A stretch of 40,135 bases of DNA from Campylobacteraceae bacterium (GTDB lineage: Bacteria > Campylobacterota > Campylobacteria > Campylobacterales > Campylobacteraceae), in the NCBI GenBank assembly GCA_031270285.1, contig JAISXY010000009.1:1-40135 (forward strand). Direction: 5' to 3'. Under the pieces are notes generated by a model. It saw nothing but the letters and a program-made list of their open reading frames with translations, had not been told where the DNA came from and searched no databases. Position numbers and translations under genes: made by a program. Below are positions 1 through 7,199 of the stretch, in pieces. Numbering within the stretch: the first letter of the stretch is position 1; the number at the start of each line of letters is the position of its first letter.

Positions 1-1037
1 TTGCCTTGAATTATTTCATCGTATATATAGCTATCGCCGTTATTGGCGTTCAATGAGAGCGTTATAAACTCTTTTTGCCCTTTGTATATCACTACGCCTT
101 TTGTCCTGTTCTCGCTTAAAGCGGCAAACAGTTCAAAATTCTTTTTCAGCCCGGTAGAACTTAACTGCCAAAATCCGTTCCACCAGCCCTCCTTGCAGTC
201 ATATTTCAAAGAAGCCTCGTCCTCTTCGCCGTAATAAACCAAAGCACAGCTCTCTTTTATCTTTTCCATTTTGTTATTCACCGGCTTAAATGCCGTATAT
301 ATATTTATCTCGCCGAAATTTATATCATAACTATTGTCCTGCGTGATTGTTTTGGTCGTTTCGTCAAATTCCAAATTGCCTCCGCCAAACTCGGTTAAAA
401 TAAACTCTTTTTTCTTTGGGTCGTATAAAAAGTATATTCTGCTATCGCCCCCAACGCGGCTATACGAATAAAACAGCGAAAAATCCTCCGCGCCGTCAAA
501 GTTATAATCCCGGACCGATAAGCAAGCGCTCGGACAAAACCCACTGTATCCCAAGTCAACTTTTTTCTCGCTTTGGCTTGCCTCGCCGTAAATCCTTTGC
601 ACAAGCTTGTTTGAAGGCTTTTCAAAAATTAAAACCTGCTCGTACGCGCCATCATCTCCAGAGTCGTAAGACAAGCCTATATAATGCCCTTTTGTCTGCG
701 CAAGCTCCTTGATATAAATATCCTCTATCGGACCCGCGTAAATAAATTTTTGAGCTTTGGAGTCATATTTGTATTCAGCCGCGCTATACTTGTTATCACA
801 TATGATAGCAAACGCAAGCGGTTCTTTCTCGTAAATGCCCGTAAAAAGAAGATTTATGCTGCATGGATTGTTCCACTCTTCCATTATCTCTTGAAACGGC
901 TTTTTACCTTTAAATATCTCTATTTTCGTGCTGTTTTCCTGCAATGTGGATTTGACGGAAAATTCGCCGATATTTATCGTATTGTTTCCGAACAGTACGC
1001 TGAGGCATAACGCCAGTGTTATCGCAATTTTTTTCAT
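1..1037 (-). CDS. Secreted protein with FG-GAP/VCBS-like repeat, 3' end off window
   Basis: An open reading frame runs on the minus strand from ATG at 1037 through the left edge, giving 345 codons without a stop. A ribosome site (GGGAGAG) lies just upstream of the ATG. The N-terminus MKKIAITLALCLSVLFG is a clear Sec signal peptide with likely cleavage before NN. The middle holds DYNFDGAEDFSLFYSYS, a D-x-N-x-D-G calcium-loop-like motif of the FG-GAP/VCBS kind also seen in XAC2610-type secreted proteins. Several Cys pairs (CPSAC, SCAL, YDCKEG) fit an oxidising periplasmic or surface location. The true C-terminus is not in the window. Function is unknown; periplasmic or outer-surface placement is inferred from the signal peptide only. 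Confidence 0.8.
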   Translation of the reverse strand, partial: MKKIAITLALCLSVLFGNNTINIGEFSVKSTLQENSTKIEIFKGKKPFQEIMEEWNNPCSINLLFTGIYEKEPLAFAIICDNKYSAAEYKYDSKAQKFIYAGPIEDIYIKELAQTKGHYIGLSYDSGDDGAYEQVLIFEKPSNKLVQRIYGEASQSEKKVDLGYSGFCPSACLSVRDYNFDGAEDFSLFYSYSRVGGDSRIYFLYDPKKKEFILTEFGGGNLEFDETTKTITQDNSYDINFGEINIYTAFKPVNNKMEKIKESCALVYYGEEDEASLKYDCKEGWWNGFWQLSSTGLKKNFELFAALSENRTKGVVIYKGQKEFITLSLNANNGDSYIYDEIIQG

Positions 1038-1064
1038 TTTTACTCTCCCATGAAACTTTTTTTG

Positions 1065-1070
1065 ATTATA
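1065..1070 (-). promoter_or_regulatory. -10 box for the secreted protein
   Basis: TATAAT on the minus strand, 27 bp upstream of the ATG at 1037. No clear -35 box is visible, which is common in Campylobacterota. It lies back to back with the promoter of nnr in the 113-bp divergent gap. Confidence 0.5.
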
Positions 1071-1119
1071 CAAATATTAAACTTACAATCAATTATAATG
1101 AGTTTTAGCATAAAATCGG

Positions 1120-1125
1120 TATAAT
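1120..1125 (+). promoter_or_regulatory. -10 box for nnr
   Basis: TATAAT on the plus strand about 25 bp before the nnr start codon, in the divergent gap. No strong -35 box is seen. Confidence 0.5.
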
Positions 1126-1150
1126 TAGCCATTTCAAATCGGACTTTATC

Positions 1151-2515
1151 ATGCAGAAGATTTTTTACAAAACCGACATTTTGGACAGGCGTGCGCAAAA
1201 AAAGTTTTTTTTAAGCGAAGAGATACTCATGGAAAATGCCGCGCGCGGCATAGCGGAGTTTGTCAAGACAAAAGCCAAAAAAGGTTTCCATGTTCTATTT
1301 CTCTGCGGCGGCGGCAATAACGGTGCTGACGGATATGCGGCGGCAAGGATGTTAGCCGGCTTTTTTAATGTATCCGTTTTTTGTATTTGCGCACCGAAAT
1401 CGCCTCTTGCCAAACTCCAATTTGAGCGTTTAAAACCCTTACATGTAAAGATTTTAAAGACTCTGCCCAAAAGCGCCGATGTTTTCGTGGAGTGCATATT
1501 TGGAAGCGGACAAAAAGGTGAGATAGATGAAGAGGTTAAAAAGATACTTTTGGATATAAACGCTAAAGACGGTATAAAAATTGCCTGCGATATACCCGCC
1601 GCCATATATTCGCCCGTACCGTTCAGGGCGGATTTTACGTTCAGCATGGGCGCTTTGAAAGCAGTTTTGTTTGAAGATTTTGCAAAAGAGTACACAGGGG
1701 AGATTGTCTGCTGCGATTTGGGAGTTGACAGGAGCGTATTTGAGGATAAAACGGACCTGTTTTTGCTTGAAAAAGATGATCTGGTTTTACCTGTGAGGGA
1801 ATGCAAAAACTCTAACAAAGGCGACTTCGGACATCTTGTCGTTGTTAGCGGCGAAAAGAGTGGAGCTTCGGTATTATCGGGACTAACAGCGATTAGTTTT
1901 GGTACAGGACTCGTTAGTTTGTTAGTAAAAGAGAAACTTTTTGAGTTCAATCCCTCTTTGATGCAAACTTTTTCCATGCCCTCAAAAGCTACGGCTGTTA
2001 TCGCGGGCATGGGGCTTGGAAAGAGAGAAATAGACTCTTCATGGTTTCGGGATATACCATTTGTTATAGATGCCGATTTGTGTCATGAAAGAAAAGTCAA
2101 AGAGTGGGACAGTCCAAAATGCGTGATAACGCCGCATCCAAAAGAGTTTGTGAGTCTGCTTGAAACATTTGATTTCGGCAAGCATATGGTAGAAGAGATA
2201 CAACGACAAAGATTTTTTTGGGCTAAAAAGTTTTCACTTAAGTTTCAAGGTGTTTTGGTCTTAAAAGGCGCTAACACGATAATCGCCCAAAAAGGCGTTT
2301 TGTATGTCTGCCCGTTTGGTTCTCAAGCGTTAGCAAAAGGCGGTAGCGGCGATGTATTGGCAGGACTTATAGGTGCGCTTTTAGCTCAAGGGCGCACGCC
2401 TTTAAACGCAGCCGTGAACGCTGTGTTAGCTCATGCGTTAGTTAGTTCAAATTATAAAGCAAACAATTATGCGCTGACTCCCGAGGGTTTGATAGAGGGA
2501 GTCAAATGGCTTTGA
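1151..2515 (+). CDS. nnr: Bifunctional NAD(P)H-hydrate epimerase / ADP-dependent NAD(P)H-hydrate dehydratase
   Basis: Repairs NAD(P)H damaged by hydration: the N-terminal YjeF domain epimerises R-NAD(P)HX to S, the C-terminal ribokinase-like domain dehydrates S-NAD(P)HX using ADP. Seen: LCGGGNNGADGYAAAR near residues 51-66 (epimerase nucleotide loop), a linker near residue 200, then KGDFGHLVVVSG, VITPHPKEF, VLKGANT and GGSGDVLAGLIGALLAQG near residue 398, all typical of the dehydratase. The 454-aa length is slightly short of the usual ~500 aa but both domains look complete. It is cytoplasmic, transcribed divergently from the secreted protein, and purN follows after 77 bp. Confidence 0.93.
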   Translation: MQKIFYKTDILDRRAQKKFFLSEEILMENAARGIAEFVKTKAKKGFHVLFLCGGGNNGADGYAAARMLAGFFNVSVFCICAPKSPLAKLQFERLKPLHVKILKTLPKSADVFVECIFGSGQKGEIDEEVKKILLDINAKDGIKIACDIPAAIYSPVPFRADFTFSMGALKAVLFEDFAKEYTGEIVCCDLGVDRSVFEDKTDLFLLEKDDLVLPVRECKNSNKGDFGHLVVVSGEKSGASVLSGLTAISFGTGLVSLLVKEKLFEFNPSLMQTFSMPSKATAVIAGMGLGKREIDSSWFRDIPFVIDADLCHERKVKEWDSPKCVITPHPKEFVSLLETFDFGKHMVEEIQRQRFFWAKKFSLKFQGVLVLKGANTIIAQKGVLYVCPFGSQALAKGGSGDVLAGLIGALLAQGRTPLNAAVNAVLAHALVSSNYKANNYALTPEGLIEGVKWL

Positions 2516-2592
2516 ACAACCCCATTTTTATACGCCGCTTTTAATCTTTTAAGTGGAAACAATGAGAATTATATCTGGTTATAAGGAGTAAA

Positions 2593-3165
2593 ATGACAAC
2601 AAAAAAAATTGCGGTTCTTTTCAGCGGTATGGGGACAAATCTGGAAAATCTGTTTTTGAAACTTCACAATAAAACATTTAACGATACAAAGCTTGAAATC
2701 GCCCTCACGCTTTGCAATAAAGAAGCGGCGCTTGGCATAGAAAAGTCCCGCAGATACGGCGTGGAGAGTGTGATATTGAAACACGAGAGTTATCCGCAAA
2801 GAGAGGATTTTGATAAAAAGCTTGTGGAGATTATAAGAGCGCATGATATTGATTTGTCTGTTTTGGCTGGATTTATGCGGATATTGACGCCATATTTTAC
2901 AAAAAATGTGAAAGCCATCAATGTCCATCCCTCGCTTCTGCCGCTTTTCAAAGGAGCGGATGCGATACACAAAGGTTATGCTTCGGATGAAAAAGAAGCG
3001 GGAGCGAGCGTGCATTTTGTCAATGAAGAGTTAGACGGCGGAGAGATAATCCTGCAAAAGAGTTTTAAGCGAACTTTTAACATGAGTTATGAAGAGTATG
3101 AGGCAAATATTCACAAGATAGAGTATGAGATCTTGCCGCAGGCTGTGATAAAACTTTTGACATGA
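2593..3165 (+). CDS. purN: Phosphoribosylglycinamide formyltransferase (GART)
   Basis: Transfers a formyl group from 10-formyltetrahydrofolate to GAR in purine synthesis. Seen: N-terminal IAVLFSGMGTNLENL substrate loop; the family formyl-binding/active-site stretch INVHPSLLPLFKGADAI with the catalytic N-x-H; and GASVHFVNEELDGGEIILQ with the conserved Asp. Length of 190 aa is normal. AAGGAG sits 6-8 bp before the ATG. The last 60 or so bases of the gene recur, inverted and with a 27-bp in-frame loss, at 6003-6058, so this gene's 3' end was the source or partner of a duplication. Confidence 0.95.
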   Translation: MTTKKIAVLFSGMGTNLENLFLKLHNKTFNDTKLEIALTLCNKEAALGIEKSRRYGVESVILKHESYPQREDFDKKLVEIIRAHDIDLSVLAGFMRILTPYFTKNVKAINVHPSLLPLFKGADAIHKGYASDEKEAGASVHFVNEELDGGEIILQKSFKRTFNMSYEEYEANIHKIEYEILPQAVIKLLT

Positions 3166-3365
3166 TGCGCTGCTCGTTTCATTTTTATTATATTTTTTTG
3201 CTGCTACCTCGTCATTCTTGCACTTAGCGCCGAGCTTTTAAAAAAAATGTAAGACATGGAGACCAAGCAGGGATCCATCTTTGGTAATCATAAAAATACA
3301 TCATGAGATCTATTTTGAATATTTTCAATTCATTCTACTCATGACTTGACTTTTGGTTTTTTTGG

Positions 3366-3385
3366 ATACCCGATTACTCGGGTAT
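3366..3385. repeat. Palindrome ATACCCGA-N4-TCGGGTAT
   Basis: Perfect 8-bp stem with a 4-base loop, embedded in GGATACCCG...GGTATGAC. The same palindrome recurs at 5785-5804 in the other inverted-repeat arm. Confidence 0.75.
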
Positions 3386-3422
3386 GACAGAGGGAAATGT
3401 CATTCCCGCTTCCTTTTATGTC

Positions 3423-3443
3423 ATTCCCGCTTCATGCGGGAAT
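3423..3443. repeat. dRS3/REP-like palindrome ATTCCCGC-N5-GCGGGAAT
   Basis: 8-bp stem in the context GTCATTCCCGC...GCGGGAATCC. The ATTCCC...GGGAAT core is the kind of short palindrome known as dRS3 in Neisseria and found in many proteobacterial gaps. A diverged copy is at 5748-5768. Confidence 0.7.
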
Positions 3444-3753
3444 CCATATTTTATTTTTTTCTTATAGGTATAAAACAAATTATTCTATGTTTGTTTTACT
3501 TTTTTTGGATACCCGCCGCACTCCTCGCAATAACGGAGAAAAGAGTATGCCAGCATTCCTTGCAAATATCGTTTCTTTTAAAAACTCTTTGTTCGTGCGG
3601 GAATGACAAAATGGGACATGAAATGATGAAAAAGAGCGTTGTTCTCGTTTTAACAATATACGGCGGTTATATTGTTTATGCAGGTATGACAAAAACCGAT
3701 AATCACAGTCGGGTTGATATAAATAACGGTATTTGACAAGAAGACAATTTTAC

Positions 3754-3855
3754 TCAAATTTCAAATCCGAACTTTAAACCAATACTGATTTTATTGCCTC
3801 CATAAAAAAACTTTGATATACTTTTATCTTTAAAACCAAGGCGATAAAATGGAAT
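3754..3855 (-). pseudogene. Possible remnant of an outer-membrane protein C-terminus
   Basis: Read on the minus strand, this gives an open 33-codon stretch ending in KISIGLKFGFEI and TGA, an alternating-residue ending with an aromatic near the C-terminus like the last strand of an outer-membrane beta barrel. There is no start or upstream gene body, and the terC promoter and start codon lie over it. It may be a decayed gene end or chance. Confidence 0.25.
3794..3822 (+). promoter_or_regulatory. Promoter of terC-thiG
   Basis: TTGCCT (3794-3799), a 17-bp spacer, and TATACT (3817-3822), 27 bp before the terC ATG. Good sigma-70 geometry. It would drive both terC and thiG, which are separated by one base. 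Confidence 0.55.
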
Positions 3856-4574
3856 TTATGAACTTAATCAGCGATCCGAATGCATGGATTGCATTAGCGA
3901 CTTTAACGGGACTCGAGATAGTTTTGGGGATAGACAATATCATCTTTATAGCTATTTTGGTAGGTCGCCTGCCAAAAGAAAAACGGCAAAAAGCGAGGAT
4001 TCTCGGACTCTCTTTGGCTATGGGTACGAGGATTTTGCTGCTTTTATCGCTGTTTTTGATCATGAAGCTCACAAAGCCGCTGTTTAGTCTGTTTGAGCAT
4101 GGATTTTCGGGGCGGGATCTGATACTGCTGTTTGGAGGACTGTTTTTGATAGCAAAATCCACTCTGGAGATTCATCACAACATAGACCCCGAAGAAGAAA
4201 AGAGCAAAAAAAGCATCCATGTGGCAAAAGGTTTTATGGGTATTTTGATACAGATAGCTCTATTGGACATAATATTTTCCCTTGATTCTGTAATCACCGC
4301 CGTGGGAATGGTAAGTCAGATAGAGATCATGATACTGGCTGTCGTGATAGCTGTGTTTATCATGATGGTGGCTTCAAAGGGCATAAGCGATTTTATAGAT
4401 ACTCATCCTACTTTAAAGATGATGGCTTTGGCGTTTTTGATATTGATCGGGGTTGCTTTAGTGGGAGAAGGACTTGGGTTTCATATACCAAAAGGGTATA
4501 TATATTTTTCTATGGCTTTTGCTTTGGCAGTAGAGGCTCTCAATATCTATGCAAAATCAAAAAATAAGGAATAA
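3849..4574 (+). CDS. TerC/YkoY-family integral membrane protein
   Basis: Polytopic inner-membrane protein of the TerC superfamily (tellurium-resistance TerC, YkoY, YgdQ); members have been tied to metal-ion (Mn2+) export and to metal loading of exported proteins. Seen: about seven hydrophobic segments; the conserved acidic membrane motifs [13 protein letters not shown] (residues ~20-32) and [17 protein letters not shown] (~139-155), which carry the family's metal-binding Asp/Glu residues; 241 aa, normal for the single-domain form without CBS domains. AAGGCG precedes the ATG. No ter or tellurium genes are nearby, so a resistance role should not be assumed. It is followed after one base by thiG, and the pair lies between two inverted repeats. 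Confidence 0.88.
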   Translation: MEFMNLISDPNAWIALATLTGLEIVLGIDNIIFIAILVGRLPKEKRQKARILGLSLAMGTRILLLLSLFLIMKLTKPLFSLFEHGFSGRDLILLFGGLFLIAKSTLEIHHNIDPEEEKSKKSIHVAKGFMGILIQIALLDIIFSLDSVITAVGMVSQIEIMILAVVIAVFIMMVASKGISDFIDTHPTLKMMALAFLILIGVALVGEGLGFHIPKGYIYFSMAFALAVEALNIYAKSKNKE

Positions 4575-4575
4575 C

Positions 4576-5364
4576 ATGACAGATGTATTAAAAGTCGGCA
4601 AGTATGAATTTGAAAGCCGTTTGATAGTAGGAAGCGGCAAATACAAAGATTTTCAGACGACAAAAGATGCTACAATCGCAAGCGGTTCAAATCTCATAAC
4701 AGTTGCGGTAAGGCGCGTAAATATCACTAATAAAAATGAAGAAAATTTGACAGATTATTTTAAAGGTACAAATGTAATGCTTTTGCCAAACTCTGCCGGC
4801 TGCGTAAAGGCTGAAGAGGCGATAGCGCTTTTTCGTATGGTGCGCGAAGCTGTGGGGTTGGAGCTGATAAAACTTGAGATCATAGGCGATACGGCAAAAA
4901 CCCTGTATCCTGATATCATGGAAACTTTAAAAGCATGCGAAGTACTGGCAAAAGATGGGTTTACTATCATGTCTTACACAAATGACGACCCGATAACCGC
5001 AAAAAAATTAGAAGATGCTGGAAGCGCTGCTGTTATGCCTTTGGCTGCTCCTATTGGCAGCGGGCTTGGCATACAAAACAGATACAATATCATGTTTATC
5101 AAAGAGGCTGTAAAAGTGCCCGTTATTGTTGATGCCGGTATCGGGTGTGCAAGCGATGCGGCTATAGCTATGGAGATAGGCGCAGACGGAGTTTTGACTA
5201 ACAGTGCATTAGCGTATGCAAAAGATCCGGTTTTAATGGCAGAAGCGATGAAGCATGCCGTTATAGCCGGACGACAAAGCTTTTTGGCAGGCAGAATGGC
5301 CAAAAAACCGTTTGCCTCGGCAAGCAGCCCAAGCGAGGGAGTTGTAGAGTTTAGACGAGGGTAA
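4576..5364 (+). CDS. thiG: Thiazole synthase
   Basis: Forms the thiazole phosphate of thiamine from deoxyxylulose phosphate, dehydroglycine and ThiS-thiocarboxylate. Seen: [15 protein letters not shown] at the start of the TIM barrel; LIKLEIIGD with the lysine that forms the imine with the sugar; [14 protein letters not shown] and [12 protein letters not shown] phosphate-binding loops. I place the start at 4576 (MTDVLKVG), giving 262 aa; AAGGA lies 6-7 bp upstream. An earlier in-frame ATG at 4549 lies inside terC and lacks a site. The other thiamine genes (thiS, thiF, thiH) are not next to it, so thiG here is separated from its usual cluster. Confidence 0.95.
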   Translation: MTDVLKVGKYEFESRLIVGSGKYKDFQTTKDATIASGSNLITVAVRRVNITNKNEENLTDYFKGTNVMLLPNSAGCVKAEEAIALFRMVREAVGLELIKLEIIGDTAKTLYPDIMETLKACEVLAKDGFTIMSYTNDDPITAKKLEDAGSAAVMPLAAPIGSGLGIQNRYNIMFIKEAVKVPVIVDAGIGCASDAAIAMEIGADGVLTNSALAYAKDPVLMAEAMKHAVIAGRQSFLAGRMAKKPFASASSPSEGVVEFRRG

Positions 5365-5442
5365 GGATTTATAAGATCTATACCCCGATAAATTCTACCA
5401 TGAAAACCAGCCGACAACGATCAGTTTTTTACCGCTTTAGTG

Positions 5443-5613
5443 CTAAACGGCGGGCTTGTTTATGCGTTTGAATTTTACCGACTCACATGAGGGTTCGTAG
5501 CCGTCGTACCTGCACAATTTCCGTTCCTTTTCGTTTTTTGTTATCCAGTCTTTGTCCCAATATTTTTCATCTACGATAAACTTTCCTGCGCCCACATCAA
5601 GACCCTTGCTCAT
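5443..5613 (-). pseudogene. Orphan 56-aa frame, probably the 3' end of a lost gene
   Basis: A minus-strand frame from ATG at 5613 to TAG at 5443, hydrophilic and coding-like, beginning MSKGLDVGAGKFIVDEKYWD and containing two Cys. No ribosome site precedes the ATG, and the frame stays open a few codons further upstream (QYRIP before the M) until it meets a REP-like repeat. This suggests a C-terminal remnant whose front was replaced by repeat DNA. I do not recognise the family. Confidence 0.3.
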
Positions 5614-5747
5614 CGGTATGCGATACTGTCATCTCCGTCATACCCGCAAAAGCAGGAATCTAAAAAGAATAAAAAAGTAAAAGGTTTTTTGATTTTATGC
5701 GCTTCATTTTACTTGAATACATACAAGGTTTTTAAAATGCGCTTTAG

Positions 5748-6058
5748 ATTCCCACATGAAGCGGGAATGACATTTCCCTCCGTCATACCCGAGTAATCGG
5801 GTATCCAAAAAAACCAAAAGTCAAGTCATGAATAGAATGAATTGAAAATATTCAAAATAGATCTCATAATGTATTTTTATGATTACCAAAGATGGATCCC
5901 TGCTTGGTCTCCATGCCTTACACTTTTTTTAAAAGCTTGGCGCTAAGCGCAAGAATGACGAGGCAGCAGCAAAAAAATATAATAAAAGTGAAACAAGTGG
6001 CATCATGTCAAAAGTTTTATCACAGCCTGCGGCAAAATCTCATACTCTTCATAATGTA
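5748..6058 (-). repeat. Inverted repeat arm 2
   Basis: Reverse-complement partner of 3083-3443. Within it the palindromes ATTCCC...GGGAAT (5748-5768) and ATACCCGA...TCGGGTAT (5785-5804) match those of arm 1. Its outer end carries the purN tail. Confidence 0.85.
6003..6058 (-). pseudogene. Inverted copy of the purN 3' end
   Basis: On the minus strand this reads HYEEYEILPQAVIKLLT then TGA, matching the purN C-terminus apart from a 9-residue in-frame loss. The loss falls exactly between two copies of GAGTATGAG that lie 27 bp apart in purN (3094 and 3121). It has no start and cannot make a protein by itself. Confidence 0.8.
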
Positions 6059-6083
6059 TGTTTGATTTATTGTAATTTCGCCC

Positions 6084-6433
6084 TTAAAATCGCAATAATT
6101 TCCCTTTGTCATCGTTTGACCTTTTTGTGCTGTATTTAAGCGATGCGACCTTTTTTATCTCATCAAACACAATATAAAGCCGCCAAAAGTCATCGCCGAT
6201 ATAGCCCAAAAAATTGCAGTCGTACTCTTTTGTGTCCATGAAGAGCGGTGCAAAGTTGTATTTGCTTAACTCAATTGCATTGATTGACGTTAAGTCTTTA
6301 TATTGTGCCGTACTTTGTTCATGAAGTAGATTGAGCTGCTGTACGCTTAAATCTTTAAAGGCATTTTCTCCTCCGAAATCTCCCCGCAAAAGCCAAACAC
6401 AGCTATCAAACCAATCAAAACAGCTCTTATCAT
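6084..6433 (-). pseudogene. Frameshifted small exported protein
   Basis: The minus strand from ATG at 6433 encodes MIRAVLIGLIAVFGFCG, a good signal peptide, but this frame stops after 28 codons. The next frame over continues without a stop to 6084 with a coherent soluble domain (AFKDLSVQQLNLLHEQS, then YDCNFLGYIGDDFWRLYIVF). One extra G in the GGGG run (cccc at 6382-6385 on the plus strand) would join the two into one protein of about 116 aa. So this is either a recent frameshift, a sequencing error, or rarely a slippage product. Family not recognised. It sits just beyond inverted repeat arm 2. Confidence 0.6.
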
Positions 6434-6554
6434 GTTGCATTTCTGTTTTTTTACTTTGTTTATTATATTATTTTCAATAAAATTCGCATAGTTTTTTAAA
6501 AGGCTTAAAAATATATCCGAAAATGAGCCAAATTGACAAAACAAAAAACAAGTC

Positions 6555-6583
6555 TTGACAAAAACAGGCGTTTTGTGTAAACT
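6555..6583 (+). promoter_or_regulatory. Promoter of the tRNA cluster
   Basis: TTGACA (6555-6560), 17-bp spacer, TAAACT (6578-6583): the best -35/-10 pair in the window. Transcription would begin near 6590, about 80 bases before tRNA-Pro, and could read through all five plus-strand tRNAs. Confidence 0.65.
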
Positions 6584-6671
6584 TTCAACCTTGTTTTTAA
6601 TTTGCAAGCGGCAGAATATGAAAATTTATGTCGAAAGACTTTAAAAGTTGTCGCAGATTGGATGATTTAGT

Positions 6672-6748
<77 letters not shown>

Positions 6749-6759
6749 TTTTTTATTAT

Positions 6760-6836
6760 GGTGAGTTTAGCTCAGTTGGTAGAGCATCAGATTGTGGTCC
6801 TGAGGGTCGTGGGTTCAATCCCCATAACTCACCCCA
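6760..6836 (+). tRNA. tRNA-His (GTG)
   Basis: Acceptor GTGAGTT/AACTCAC with the histidine-specific extra G at -1 opposite C73, anticodon loop TTGTGGT (GTG), T-loop GTTCAATCC, encoded CCA. 11 bp after tRNA-Pro. Confidence 0.96.
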
Positions 6837-6845
6837 TTTGAGTAT

Positions 6846-6922
6846 GCGCTCGTAGCTCAATTGGATAGAGCAACAGACTTCGGATCTGTGGGTTGTAGGT
6901 TCGACTCCTATCGAGCGTACCA
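6846..6922 (+). tRNA. tRNA-Arg (TCG)
   Basis: Acceptor GCGCTCG/CGAGCGT, anticodon loop CTTCGGA (TCG, reads CGN), T-loop GTTCGACTC, encoded CCA. It and its downstream spacer resemble the tRNA-Arg(TCT) unit 205 bp further on. Confidence 0.95.
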
Positions 6923-6992
6923 TTTGATTTCGCATGAAAGCAAAGCTTCTATTTGCGACAAAGGATAAACCCTTTTGAAACCCTAAAGCTAT
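6923..6992 (+). repeat. tRNA-Arg spacer repeat, copy 1
   Basis: About 70 bp after tRNA-Arg(TCG), nearly identical to 7128-7199 after tRNA-Arg(TCT); a handful of differences by eye. A hairpin CTCGC-AA-GCGAG (6993-7004) follows. Together with the similar tRNAs this shows a tandem duplication of about 205 bp. Confidence 0.85.
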
Positions 6993-7050
6993 CTCGCAAG
7001 CGAGGAGAATTTAGCGGCGGCGGATTTGAAGTTGGTTTTGCGGATTTTAT

Positions 7051-7127
7051 GCGCTCATAGCTCAGCTGGATAGAGCAACGGCCTTCTAAGCCGTAGGTCA
7101 GAGGTTCGAATCCTCTTGGGCGTACCA
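7051..7127 (+). tRNA. tRNA-Arg (TCT)
   Basis: Acceptor GCGCTCA/TGGGCGT, anticodon loop CTTCTAA (TCT, reads AGA/AGG), T-loop GTTCGAATC, encoded CCA. Shares its acceptor and D-arm sequence with tRNA-Arg(TCG). Confidence 0.95.
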
Positions 7128-7199
7128 TTTTGATTTCGCATGAAAGCAAAGCTTCCATTTGCGACAAAGGGTAAACCCTTTTGAAACCTCTAAAGCTAC
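7128..7199 (+). repeat. tRNA-Arg spacer repeat, copy 2
   Basis: Second copy of the spacer that follows tRNA-Arg(TCG) at 6923-6992. After this point the two spacers diverge. Confidence 0.85.

Larger units (their letters stand above)
3083..3443 (+). repeat. Inverted repeat arm 1 (purN tail plus intergenic)
   Basis: This stretch recurs as the reverse complement at 5748-6058. It starts inside the last codons of purN and runs through the gap to the palindrome ending at 3443. Reading by eye, the ~245-bp core differs at roughly a dozen positions (about 95% identity), nearly all A/G or C/T changes. Arm 1 has an extra ~21 bp near 3410-3430 (a repeated GTCATTCCCGCTT) and a 27-bp stretch in purN that the other arm lacks. 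Confidence 0.85.
3166..3848. other. Gene-free gap with repeats between purN and terC
   Basis: 683 bp with no convincing gene. It holds most of inverted repeat arm 1, several REP/dRS3-like palindromes (3366-3385, 3423-3443, and degenerate copies near 3508 and 3596), a possible decayed minus-strand gene end (3754-3855) and the terC promoter. Open frames here run through the palindromes, lack ribosome sites and look accidental. Confidence 0.7.
5365..6083. other. Gap downstream of thiG with repeats and gene fragments
   Basis: 719 bp without an intact gene. It contains a 56-codon minus-strand orphan frame (5443-5613), a REP-like element near 5636-5660 (CATACCCGCAAAAGCAGGAATC), inverted-repeat arm 2 (5748-6058) with two palindromes, and the inverted purN tail (6003-6058). 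Confidence 0.7.

Noticed and set aside
416-1010. Plus-strand frames of 98 and 108 aa at the left edge
   Set aside because: They are shadows of the continuous minus-strand secreted protein, which has a start, ribosome site and signal peptide.
1165-2010. 281-aa minus-strand frame within nnr
   Set aside because: Opposite-strand shadow of a gene with complete YjeF and dehydratase motifs.
3353-3736. 127-aa plus-strand frame between purN and terC
   Set aside because: It runs through palindromic repeats and inverted-repeat arm 1, has no ribosome site and no protein-like features.
3849-4574. Calling terC a tellurite-resistance gene
   Set aside because: The family name is historical; no other ter genes are present and single-domain TerC proteins have metal-related roles elsewhere.
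3083-6058. Composite transposon carrying terC-thiG
   Set aside because: The arms encode no transposase, show no terminal target duplication, and one arm is part of native purN.
6347-6607. 86-aa minus-strand frame
   Set aside because: Only its last 28 codons, from ATG 6433, look real (signal peptide of the frameshifted gene); the upstream part is the tRNA promoter region.
6949-7167. 72-aa minus-strand frame containing VRPRGFEPLTYGLEGRCS
   Set aside because: This is the well-known false protein read antisense to a tRNA gene; it overlaps tRNA-Arg(TCT).
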